Below are positions 26,738-32,957 of a stretch of DNA of 64,000 bases, piece after piece. The stretch comes from Methyloligella halotolerans. GTDB taxonomy: Bacteria > Pseudomonadota > Alphaproteobacteria > Rhizobiales > Methyloligellaceae. The DNA lies in assembly GCF_001708935.1 (NCBI RefSeq), contig NZ_MASI01000001.1, forward strand, positions 558,001 to 622,000, written 5' to 3'. A model generated the notes under the pieces. It searched no databases and was not told the DNA's origin. It saw only the letters and a list, made by a program, of their open reading frames with translations. Made by a program: the position numbers and the translations under genes. Numbering within the stretch: position 1 is the first letter of the stretch; each line of letters starts with the position of its first letter.

Positions 26738-28213
26738 CTAATCGGCGATGAGCTGGCTCGGCGGGATGGCGATCTCGCAGCGAACGCCGTCCGGGTCGAA
26801 GGTGAGATCGACCTCCCCATTCAAGGCCCTGCCGACGACATTCTCGATCATGGTTCTGCCGAAGCCCACGGAATCCGGACGCGGAACCTGCGGGCCGCCA
26901 CGCTCCTCCCAAACAAGCTTCACACCGTGGCCGTCGAACTGGTCCCAACTCACGTTCACGTGACCGCCGCTGGTGGAGAGCGCACCGTATTTCTGGGCGT
27001 TGACGAAGAGCTCGTGGAGCGCCAGGCCGACATTCTGGACTGCTTCCGGCTTCAACATGACATCTTCGCCTTCCACCTCGATCCGGTCCTCGTTGCTGGA
27101 GAGGTGGTTGTAGAGCTGGCTCTGAACCAGGTTCCGCAAGGATGCGCCGCGCCAATCGTCGGCCACGAGAAGATCGTGGGCGGACCCGATCGCCACCAGG
27201 CGGGCGTTGAAGCTGTCGAGAAACTCGTCGAGCGTGCATGTCCGCGCAGCAGTTTGCCGGGCGATGGCGTTGATGACGGCCAGAAGGTTCTTGGACCGGT
27301 GGGTGAGCTCGCGGAGCAGCAGACGGAGCTGCATCTCCTGGGCCCGGCGCTGGCTGATATCGACGACGACGGAAATCGTGCCGGCGGCCTTCTCGTCCTT
27401 GTCGATCATGGGCTCGACGAGAATGTAAAGGGCGCGCTGGCGTCCACCGCTTTCGTAGGTGGTCTCGAGCTCCTGCGGCTGCATGGTCGCCATGGCCTTT
27501 TCCTTGGCGGCGATGATGGGCTCGGCCACGCTGAGGGGCAGAACCTCCTCATCGCGCCGGCCAAGCAGGTTCTTCGACGACATGCCGGGCGGCGGATTGT
27601 GCACCCAGGTGAAGCGCATATCCGTATCCTGGGTGAAAACCCCGATGGGCGAGTTGCGAAGCGCCAGCTCGAACCGCTGCTTGATGCGCGCCAGCTCGCT
27701 CTGGTGGGCCGCGGCCCGCACCTCGAGTTCGGATTCCGCCTTGGTAAGTGCGTTGCGGGTCGCCGAATGAGCGGCGATTTCAGCCTCAAGATCCTTGTTG
27801 AACCGTTTGCGCAGCCGTGGCGCCAGCCACATCGCCAGACCGAGCGATCCGAGCGCGAAAACGCCTGCAAAGGCATTGAGCACCGCCTCGAACCGGTTGG
27901 CGCCGGACCACAGCCTCGGAAGATCGGCAAGGTGCGCCAAGCCGGCGATGCCCACGCCTATTCCGAGCAGCAGAAGCATGGCCGAGGTCAGGCCCCGGCG
28001 ATTCTCAAACTGCGAATAGACGAAGAAAATGAGGCCGGCCATGCCGAGCAGAGCGATGGCGAGCATGATCTCGCCTGCGGTCTGCAAGTAGAGGAAGCCG
28101 CCGCTCATGCCGCCGGACATTTCGGATTCGAAAACACTAGCGATCCCAGACTCCATCATTTTCGAAACCGCGCGAGGACACATGCCATCCGTGACCGCGC
28201 CTCGCGGAAGCAT
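26738..28213 (-). CDS. HWE-family sensor histidine kinase with PAS domain
   Basis: A 491-residue membrane sensor kinase. Three to four hydrophobic helices occupy residues 42-132 (GEIMLAIALLGMAGLIFFVY, AMLLLLGIGVGIAGLAHLA, FAGVFALGSLGLAMWL). A coiled coil (about 140-180) and a PAS domain (180-290, FELALRNSPIGVFTQDTDMR) follow. The HWE/HisKA_2 phosphoacceptor is LRELTHRSKNLLAVINAIAR (His305), with an ATPase domain (VGLALHELFVNAQKYGAL; GFGRTMIENVVG). Such kinases are the usual phosphodonors for PhyR, encoded 1.3 kb away, so a sensor role in the general stress response is a reasonable inference. Internal ATGs at 28183 and 28159 are alternative starts; no strong ribosome site distinguishes them. 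Confidence 0.88.
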   Translation of the reverse strand: MLPRGAVTDGMCPRAVSKMMESGIASVFESEMSGGMSGGFLYLQTAGEIMLAIALLGMAGLIFFVYSQFENRRGLTSAMLLLLGIGVGIAGLAHLADLPRLWSGANRFEAVLNAFAGVFALGSLGLAMWLAPRLRKRFNKDLEAEIAAHSATRNALTKAESELEVRAAAHQSELARIKQRFELALRNSPIGVFTQDTDMRFTWVHNPPPGMSSKNLLGRRDEEVLPLSVAEPIIAAKEKAMATMQPQELETTYESGGRQRALYILVEPMIDKDEKAAGTISVVVDISQRRAQEMQLRLLLRELTHRSKNLLAVINAIARQTAARTCTLDEFLDSFNARLVAIGSAHDLLVADDWRGASLRNLVQSQLYNHLSSNEDRIEVEGEDVMLKPEAVQNVGLALHELFVNAQKYGALSTSGGHVNVSWDQFDGHGVKLVWEERGGPQVPRPDSVGFGRTMIENVVGRALNGEVDLTFDPDGVRCEIAIPPSQLIAD

Positions 28214-28431
28214 TCAGTAAGCGGTCGTCGGATGTCACCGTGCCCGCCCCGGCGTCGAGTTTGGCACCATTGCGGTCGCAGGAAGGCGACATCAAGTGTG
28301 CCTTCGCATAACCCCCTGAAGCAAAATTCGTTCTCTCCTGACTCGGATTTTCAACTGCAGCTCCGCAGATGCACGTTTGACGATCAATCGCCGAGGGATT
28401 CGCAAGGCGCACAGAAATTTTTCGGTTTTCG

Positions 28432-28456
28432 GGAACTGGAGTTAGGGGTCGGCGTT
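28432..28456 (+). promoter_or_regulatory. EcfG-type promoter of the putative sRNA
   Basis: GGAAC at 28432-28436 and CGTT at 28453-28456, separated by 16 bases, an exact match to the alphaproteobacterial general-stress sigma consensus. A transcript would begin near 28462, just ahead of the hairpins of the candidate small RNA. Confidence 0.75.
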
Positions 28457-28461
28457 TATTC

Positions 28462-28560
28462 GCCAATCGGATCGCCGCACCCCCCGCAACTCGCCCCTCC
28501 AGCGGCACCGAGATTTAAAAAACGCCCGCTGCCCTCCCCCGGCGCGGGCGTTTGCTTTTT
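28462..28560 (+). ncRNA. Putative EcfG-dependent small RNA (GsrN-like)
   Basis: About 99 nucleotides flanked by an exact EcfG-type promoter and a strong terminator, with no open frame of protein character. A 5' hairpin is predicted: GCCGC at 28474-28478 pairs with GCGGC at 28502-28506, extended by TCGG (28467-28470) with CCGA (28508-28511). It presents a C-rich loop of 23 nucleotides containing CCCCCC and GCCCCTCC, which could pair with purine-rich ribosome sites. The 3' hairpin (28520-28553) also has a CTCCCCC loop and ends in a T run. Caulobacter GsrN is a sigma-T dependent sRNA with a C-rich targeting loop and homologues predicted near stress sigma genes; this locus fits that design. Prediction only. 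Confidence 0.6.
28520..28560 (+). terminator. Rho-independent terminator of the putative sRNA
   Basis: A perfect 10-bp stem, AAACGCCCGC (28520-28529) with GCGGGCGTTT (28544-28553), followed by GC and five Ts. The opposite strand would also end in a T-rich tract, so it may work both ways. Confidence 0.8.
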
Positions 28561-28672
28561 CAGGCTCCATCCCGACCATCCCCCGAGCCCTCCTCCGTTT
28601 CGCAAACTTAAGGCTCGGCGACTTCTCCTGCGCCCGGCAGACGCTCCGGATTGAAAGCGACCTGTCCCGACA

Positions 28673-28698
28673 GGAACCGGCTTGCGCGGGCGAACGTT
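28673..28698 (+). promoter_or_regulatory. EcfG-type promoter of csbD
   Basis: GGAAC (28673-28677), a 17-base spacer, and CGTT (28695-28698). The predicted transcript starts about 40 bases before the csbD ATG. Confidence 0.75.
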
Positions 28699-28746
28699 GA
28701 TCGATCGGAGACCTGGTAATCACACGAACAAGCCAAGGAGGCCGAA

Positions 28747-28944
28747 ATGAACTGGGACCAGATCGAAGGTAATTGGAAGCAGTTTAAGGGACAGGCTCAA
28801 CAACAGTGGGGCAAGCTCACCAACGACGATCTCGATCAGGTGGAAGGCCGCCGCGAGGAACTCGTCGGCCGCATCCAAGAACGCTACGGCGTTGCGAAAG
28901 ATGAAGCCGAGCGTGAGGTCGACAACTGGATGGACCGGTCCTAA
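28747..28944 (+). CDS. CsbD family stress protein
   Basis: A 65-residue CsbD/YjbJ family protein with the hallmark start MNWDQIEGNWKQFKGQAQQQ and repeats GKLTNDDLDQVEGRREELVG. A perfect AAGGAGG ribosome site sits just upstream. Family members are small, soluble, abundant general-stress proteins of unknown biochemical role. The exact EcfG-type promoter at 28673 predicts control by the sigma factor encoded 2 kb downstream. Confidence 0.93.
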   Translation: MNWDQIEGNWKQFKGQAQQQWGKLTNDDLDQVEGRREELVGRIQERYGVAKDEAEREVDNWMDRS

Positions 28945-29172
28945 ACGCCGCTTCGGAGTTCACCCTCATATCTTCGCCATTCAAACGGCGCGGCGCGCTA
29001 GGCGACGGTATGAGGGTGTTTCGGCGGGGACGATTTTCTCTTTTCGCTTGCGTTGGATTGTCTCGCCCCGCGTCATTATCGACTTGCGTTTTTTCGGGAG
29101 CAGCGGCCGCATCGCTGCGGTTAGGGCGTCCGGCCAAGGCGGCCCTAGGGCGATCCCTCATAAGGAGGCAAC

Positions 29173-29328
29173 ATGTTGGGCACGATTCTCATCATCATTC
29201 TCATTCTGATCCTGCTGGGCGCCGTTCCGGCTTGGCCTTACAGCCGGTCGTGGGGCTACGGTCCGTCGGGCGTGGTCGGACTGATCCTCGTCATCCTGAT
29301 CATTCTGGTGCTGCTGGGACGCGTGTAA
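29173..29328 (+). CDS. DUF3309 family small membrane protein
   Basis: A 51-residue, very hydrophobic protein: MLGTILIIILILILLGAVP, a short Trp/Tyr/Gly/Ser-rich turn (AWPYSRSWGYGPSG), and a second helix (VVGLILVILIILVLLGRV). This two-helix hairpin is typical of DUF3309, which is frequent in alphaproteobacteria and of unknown function. The start is fixed by TAAGGAGG eight bases upstream, and a strong terminator follows at 29366. It sits 228 bases after csbD; no exact EcfG-type promoter was found directly upstream. Confidence 0.85.
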   Translation: MLGTILIIILILILLGAVPAWPYSRSWGYGPSGVVGLILVILIILVLLGRV

Positions 29329-29365
29329 CGGACCAGCGAGTTACCGCGTGGCAGGCTCGCGACGC

Positions 29366-29399
29366 AAAAAGGGCGGCTCCGATGAAGCCGCCCTTTTTT
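29366..29399 (+). terminator. Rho-independent terminator after the DUF3309 gene
   Basis: AAAAAGGGCGGCT pairs with AGCCGCCCTTTTT around a seven-base loop. The A/T flanks make it likely to be bidirectional, so it could also serve phyR, whose end lies about 70 bases beyond. Confidence 0.88.
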
Positions 29400-29467
29400 A
29401 TTCGGTCGTCGCAATTTGTGCTGTCCCGTCGGAGGATCGCTTCAACGAGGAGCGATCGGACCGGGAC

Positions 29468-30277
29468 TTACGCGTCGGCGTCGGAGCGATCGCGCAGATG
29501 GGCGCGGCGCTCGAAGAACAGGGCCTGGCTGATGATCGCCTTCACGGTGTCCGGCTGATAAGGCTTGGTGATCAGGAAGGCCGGCTCTGGCCGGTCGCCG
29601 GTGAGCAGCCGATCCGGATAGGCGGTGATGAAGATCACCGGAACCTCGAATCCGCCGAGGATCTCGTTCACCGCATCGAGGCCCGAGCTTCCGTCGGCAA
29701 GCTGGATATCGGCCAGCACGAGACCGGGACGCTGGGCGTTCACAGCGTCGACCGCCTCGGAATGGGTTCGCGCGACGCCGGTGACGTTATGGCCGAGTCC
29801 GTCGACGATGCCCTCTAGGTCCATGGCGATCATGGGTTCGTCCTCGATGATGAGGACATCGGTCGCCACCTGCTGAGCAATCTCGCGGCCCGCCTCGTCC
29901 ACCAGCCTGCGAACCTCATCCTCGTCAATGGACAAGATGGTAGCGGCTTCGGCCGGGGTGAAATTCTCTACCGAACAGAGCAGGAAGGCCTGCCGCGGAA
30001 GCGGCGTGATGGATTCGAGCTTGCGATCGATGGTCGAGGCGAGGTCCGTGGAGATCTCGGCCCGGCGATTGACGTCGAGAGAGTTCCACAGGCCGACGAA
30101 AGTCTGGTACAGCGCAACCCGCGGCTCGATCTCGGTGTTGAAGACAGAGGAGTCTTCCACGAGAACCTCTAGCGTCGCCGCAACGTAAGCGTCGCCGGCC
30201 TGCTGGGTGCCGGCAAGGGCCCGAGCAAATCGGCGCAGGTATGGAAGGTGTGGCGCAATCGCTTTGGAAATCGACAT
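29468..30277 (-). CDS. phyR: PhyR, general stress response anti-anti-sigma response regulator
   Basis: The master activator of the alphaproteobacterial general stress response. The 269 residues comprise an N-terminal sigma-like domain (1-135; FARALAGTQQAGDAYVAATL and FTPAEAATILSIDEDEVRRL, resembling region 2 and region 4) and a C-terminal receiver (about 140-265). The receiver has VLIIEDEPMIAMDL (acidic pocket), the phospho-acceptor Asp190 in LVLADIQLAD, and the ITKPY lysine loop. On phosphorylation the sigma-like domain binds NepR and frees EcfG. It is transcribed divergently from nepR-ecfG, with back-to-back EcfG-type promoter elements between them. Confidence 0.95.
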   Translation of the reverse strand: MSISKAIAPHLPYLRRFARALAGTQQAGDAYVAATLEVLVEDSSVFNTEIEPRVALYQTFVGLWNSLDVNRRAEISTDLASTIDRKLESITPLPRQAFLLCSVENFTPAEAATILSIDEDEVRRLVDEAGREIAQQVATDVLIIEDEPMIAMDLEGIVDGLGHNVTGVARTHSEAVDAVNAQRPGLVLADIQLADGSSGLDAVNEILGGFEVPVIFITAYPDRLLTGDRPEPAFLITKPYQPDTVKAIISQALFFERRAHLRDRSDADA

Positions 30278-30392
30278 CTAAATTCCGTCTCTGGAAATTT
30301 TGAGAGGCCTCGATAAAGACCTCCCCCTGATACGGCCCCCAATGGCATGGGCAGGCGGGAAATGGCAACTCAAAAAGGCAGCCGGGGTATTC

Positions 30393-30418
30393 AACACATT
30401 TGTTTCTTTCTAGGTTCC
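30393..30418 (-). promoter_or_regulatory. Probable EcfG-type promoter of phyR
   Basis: On the minus strand, GGAAC (30418-30414), 17 bases, then TGTT (30396-30393), one mismatch in the -10. Its -35 forms a perfect palindrome GGTTCC-N5-GGAACC with that of the divergent nepR promoter. Confidence 0.55.
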
Positions 30419-30423
30419 ATCAA

Positions 30424-30448
30424 GGAACCGAGCGAGTTTTCAGGCGTT
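30424..30448 (+). promoter_or_regulatory. EcfG-type promoter of nepR-ecfG
   Basis: GGAAC (30424-30428), a 16-base spacer, and CGTT (30445-30448). This implies autoregulation of the sigma factor, as known in related bacteria. Confidence 0.75.
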
Positions 30449-30512
30449 TCTCGCCCTTGATCGACCTGCATTCGCCGTCGGACCGGGTATTGAGCGGATT
30501 GAAGGATGACTT

Positions 30513-30797
30513 GTGACTGACAAACAGAAGAGTGGGGCTCGGGATAAGACCCCGGAAGAGAAGGGAAGGATGGACCTAGCAACAGGGAATGCGTCCAACA
30601 GCGCAGCGGATGATGCTGTCTCTCCTATGATGGACGGGCAGCCCGCCGCCGACGATAAGAGCGGCTTGTCGTCCGACTTGCAGGCGCATATCGGCCGTCA
30701 GCTTCGCGCTGCCTTCGACGAGGTGGCGCGCGAGCCGATTCCGGACCGGTTCATGCAGCTTCTCAAGGACCTTGAGGAAAGCGGGTCTAAGAAGTGA
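30513..30797 (+). CDS. nepR: NepR, anti-sigma factor of EcfG
   Basis: A 94-residue protein starting at GTG. Its first half is disordered and polar, as is usual for the family. The signature helix pair lies at residues 52-92: LQAHIGRQLRAAFDEVAREP then IPDRFMQLLKDLEESG. NepR holds EcfG inactive until phosphorylated PhyR takes it away. An in-frame ATG at 30570 would give a shorter protein with the core intact. Its stop overlaps the ecfG start (GTGA), so the pair is translationally coupled, keeping sigma and anti-sigma in balance. Confidence 0.92.
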   Translation: MTDKQKSGARDKTPEEKGRMDLATGNASNSAADDAVSPMMDGQPAADDKSGLSSDLQAHIGRQLRAAFDEVAREPIPDRFMQLLKDLEESGSKK

Positions 30798-31348
30798 ACC
30801 AAAAGGCTTCGGCGAGTTTGAAGGAAGCCCTTGTGGGCGAGATGAGCAATCTGCGCGCCTTCGCCGTCTCATTGTGCGGCGACAAGGAGCGCGCGGACGA
30901 CCTCGTTCAGGAGACCCTCTACAAGGCTTGGAATCATCTCGATTCCTTCCGGGAGGGGACCAACCTCAAGGCTTGGCTCTTCACCATCCTGCGCAATACC
31001 TACTTCTCCGAGCGCCGCAAAAGACGGCGTGAGGTGGAGGATGCCGACGGCAGCTACGCCGCCAAGCTCTCCACCCACCCGGAGCAGCATGGGCATATGG
31101 ATCTGCAGGACTTCCGGGAGGCGCTGGCTGAGCTGCCGGACGATCAGCGCGAGGCGTTGATCCTGGTCGGCGCGGCCGGGTTCTCATACGAGGAGGCCGC
31201 AGAGATCTCGGATTGCGCCATCGGGACGATAAAGAGCCGCGTAAACCGCGCCCGCAACAGGCTGGGCGAAAGCCTCGGCGCGAGCGGCGAGGAGTTCGAC
31301 CAGGGGCTTGCATCGGCGCTGGCGTCCGCGGGACCCACGAGCCGCTAG
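30794..31348 (+). CDS. ecfG: EcfG-type RNA polymerase sigma factor (general stress response)
   Basis: A 184-residue ECF sigma factor. Region 2 spans about residues 15-80 (LCGDKERADDLVQETLYKAW, NLKAWLFTILRNTYFSERRK) and region 4 about 105-165 (ALAELPDDQREALILVGAAG, SYEEAAEISDCAIGTIKSRV). The gene is coupled to nepR by a four-base overlap and starts with GTG. It directs transcription of general-stress genes from GGAAC/CGTT promoters; exact copies lie before nepR, csbD, the putative sRNA and a small membrane protein gene in this window. Confidence 0.95.
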   Translation: MNQKASASLKEALVGEMSNLRAFAVSLCGDKERADDLVQETLYKAWNHLDSFREGTNLKAWLFTILRNTYFSERRKRRREVEDADGSYAAKLSTHPEQHGHMDLQDFREALAELPDDQREALILVGAAGFSYEEAAEISDCAIGTIKSRVNRARNRLGESLGASGEEFDQGLASALASAGPTSR

Positions 31349-31438
31349 CAGGACATGGGTTCAGCGCGCGGGTTTCAACCGGTGCTCTGATTATAGTGCC
31401 CCTGCCCGGCCGCCGAGATAATCGCGGACGGATCCAAT

Positions 31439-31476
31439 AAAAAGCGGGCGTCCCCTTACGGAGGCGCCCGCTTTTT
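31439..31476 (+). terminator. Rho-independent terminator after ecfG
   Basis: AAAAAGCGGGCG pairs with CGCCCGCTTTTT around a 14-base loop. The symmetric A/T flanks suggest it also ends the convergent DUF1328 transcript at 31524. Confidence 0.88.
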
Positions 31477-31523
31477 GATGCGCTCATGAGGCCTGGGGAG
31501 AGGCGCTCAAGACCGTCCGATAC

Positions 31524-31685
31524 CTAACGGCGGATAATATTCGCCACGATGGACAGCGCGAACAGGATCAGAGCAACGACGAAAATCAGCTTGGCAATGC
31601 CTACCGCCGTACCGGCAAGGCCACCGAAGCCCAGCGCCGCCGCGATCAAGGCGATGATCAAGAATGTAAGTGCCCAACCCAGCAT
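31524..31685 (-). CDS. DUF1328 family small membrane protein
   Basis: A 53-residue protein ([20 protein letters not shown], then a [20 protein letters not shown] helix ending [12 protein letters not shown]) with two membrane helices separated by Gly-rich turns; this is the YtjA/DUF1328 pattern. The ATG at 31685 follows AAAGGAG. Members are widespread, often stress-induced, and of unknown function. A near-consensus EcfG-type promoter (GAAAC-N17-CGTT) lies 42-67 bases upstream. Confidence 0.88.
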   Translation of the reverse strand: MLGWALTFLIIALIAAALGFGGLAGTAVGIAKLIFVVALILFALSIVANIIRR

Positions 31686-31726
31686 TATAGTCTCCTTTAG
31701 TCGCTCGTTTTCTTTCAGGTCTGGGC

Positions 31727-31752
31727 AACGCTCTTCGCTAGAAAAAGGTTTC
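31727..31752 (-). promoter_or_regulatory. Candidate EcfG-type promoter of the DUF1328 gene
   Basis: Minus strand GAAAC (31752-31748), a 17-base spacer, and CGTT (31730-31727), with one mismatch in the -35 relative to GGAAC. Confidence 0.5.
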
Positions 31753-31803
31753 GTTTGAGGTGCGATTGCCGGGCAACTTTCACCGTCGATGAGGAGGACA
31801 CCA

Positions 31804-32052
31804 ATGGCCAAACTTTCCGCCGCGGAGCTCGAAGAGGCAAAGCTGGATCCGTCTACGGTCTTCGACCGCCCGCAGGACGTCTTATCCGCCGACGGTCTTT
31901 CGGAGGCTGACAAGCGGGCCATCCTAAAGCGCTGGGAAATGGACGCCGATGCGCTGCTGCGCGCCGGCGACGAGGGGATGGACGAGGATGCGGCCAGCGG
32001 CGAACTCGTGCGCGCGGTTCGCAGTGCCCTCGACAAACTCGATTCGAAGTAG
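31804..32052 (+). CDS. Small acidic protein of unknown function in the stress region
   Basis: Encodes 82 residues from an ATG behind GAGGAGGA; an upstream start at 31789 would add five residues and is less likely. The sequence is soluble, acidic and helical ([40 protein letters not shown]). The [13 protein letters not shown]-type segment resembles short uncharacterised proteins common in rhizobia. It is divergent from the DUF1328 gene. No biochemical role can be given; the location suggests membership in the stress regulon, but no exact EcfG promoter was seen on this strand. Confidence 0.7.
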   Translation: MAKLSAAELEEAKLDPSTVFDRPQDVLSADGLSEADKRAILKRWEMDADALLRAGDEGMDEDAASGELVRAVRSALDKLDSK

Positions 32053-32079
32053 CGCTTTCCGCTCTCGCTTTCCGGAAGA

Positions 32080-32104
32080 GGAACGTTCGCCGATTTGCGA
32101 CGTT
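32080..32104 (+). promoter_or_regulatory. EcfG-type promoter of the 55-residue membrane protein gene
   Basis: GGAAC (32080-32084), a 16-base spacer, and CGTT (32101-32104), an exact consensus. The next start codon is at 32232, so the leader would be about 120 nucleotides long. Confidence 0.7.
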
Positions 32105-32231
32105 TTATTCATCGACATGGGGGTCGGGCGCGAAGCAGCCATCGACTGGCGCTGGCATAAGCCTAATCCCCTCCATCGAAGGTCCGGAAAGCCGGATCGC
32201 GAACCGTATAAGACCGAAAGAGAGAGTGAGA

Positions 32232-32399
32232 ATGGCCCACGATCACACGAAAGACGAGCTTGCCACCCAGGAAGCGCGCCAGGGCACGCGCCCAGGCGCA
32301 ATGGTGTGGGTGCTGCTGATCTCGACCGTGGTTGCAGCAGTCGCCATGTATCTTATTCTGGCCGTCGGCTGGACCGGCCCGATCCCCTGGGGCACCTAG
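32232..32399 (+). CDS. 55-residue single-span membrane protein
   Basis: A short open frame with an AGAGAGTGAGA site before the ATG. It encodes a polar, His/Lys/Glu/Gln-containing N-terminus of about 23 residues, then one membrane helix (VWVLLISTVVAAVAMYLILA), and ends WTGPIPWGT. No family is recognised. It follows an exact EcfG-type promoter with a long leader, which supports it as a real, stress-induced gene. A companion exported protein gene begins 75 bases downstream. Confidence 0.6.
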   Translation: MAHDHTKDELATQEARQGTRPGAMVWVLLISTVVAAVAMYLILAVGWTGPIPWGT

Positions 32400-32474
32400 G
32401 AGCGATCGGAGCGTCAGCCGCGACCGAGGGAGGCGGCTATCTTTCGACGACACCGCAAAGAGAATACCGGGAGC

Positions 32475-32954
32475 GTGGCAATCGGGGCCGCGCTCTCTTT
32501 CTGCGTGCTCGCGCTGTCCCTGTCGCTTGCGGCGTCTCCCCTTCTCTCGGCCCCGGCGGAGCAGATCGAGCACGGGGCGGATGCCACTGCCGATGCGCTG
32601 GCCCCAGAGGGGCACGATCCTTCGAGCTTCGAGGCCTTCGCCGTCGAAACGCTGCAACGGCTGAATGACGGGGCGGCGCGCCTGCAGCGACAGGCGGAGA
32701 ATACTGTCCGTTCCTTTGGGATATCGGTGACGGAGTCGGCCGAGCGCATGGATGATGCCTGGGAGGAGACGCTCGAAAAGTTCGGCGCCCTCCGAAGCCA
32801 TGCGAAAGGAACGTACGAGGCGCTCGAGGGGCGCACCCTCCGGGCGATCGATGCCTTCGAACGCTGGCTGGCCGGGGACCGGGCGCTTCGCCCTACCCCT
32901 TTGCCGGCAACGCCCGAACGGATCGAAGGCGAAGGACCCGCTATTCCGGTCTGA
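32475..32954 (+). CDS. Exported coiled-coil protein of unknown function
   Basis: A 159-residue protein starting at GTG (MAIGAALSFCVLALSLSLAA), a signal peptide or N-terminal anchor, then a Glu/Ala-rich helical region (FEAFAVETLQRLNDGAARLQ; ESAERMDDAWEETLEKFGAL) and a Pro-rich end. No family was recognised. It lies 75 bases after the 55-residue membrane protein and could be in its operon, hence in the stress regulon. It is convergent with pabBC, whose stop codon is four bases away. The start is uncertain because the GGGAG site is very close to the GTG. Confidence 0.55.
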   Translation: MAIGAALSFCVLALSLSLAASPLLSAPAEQIEHGADATADALAPEGHDPSSFEAFAVETLQRLNDGAARLQRQAENTVRSFGISVTESAERMDDAWEETLEKFGALRSHAKGTYEALEGRTLRAIDAFERWLAGDRALRPTPLPATPERIEGEGPAIPV

Positions 32955-32957
32955 CGA

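Larger units (their letters stand above)
28214..28746. other. Intergenic region with two EcfG-type promoters and a putative sRNA
   Basis: This 533-base gap between the divergent kinase and csbD genes has no convincing protein gene. It contains an EcfG-type promoter (28432-28456), a predicted small RNA with terminator (28462-28560), and the csbD promoter (28673-28698). The first 200 bases next to the kinase are less GC-rich and should include its promoter, but no consensus was recognised. Confidence 0.7.

Noticed and set aside
31949-32668. Plus-strand frame of 239 codons through the stress genes
   Set aside because: It overlaps three better-supported short genes in other frames and crosses an exact EcfG promoter and a leader region; no domain is visible.
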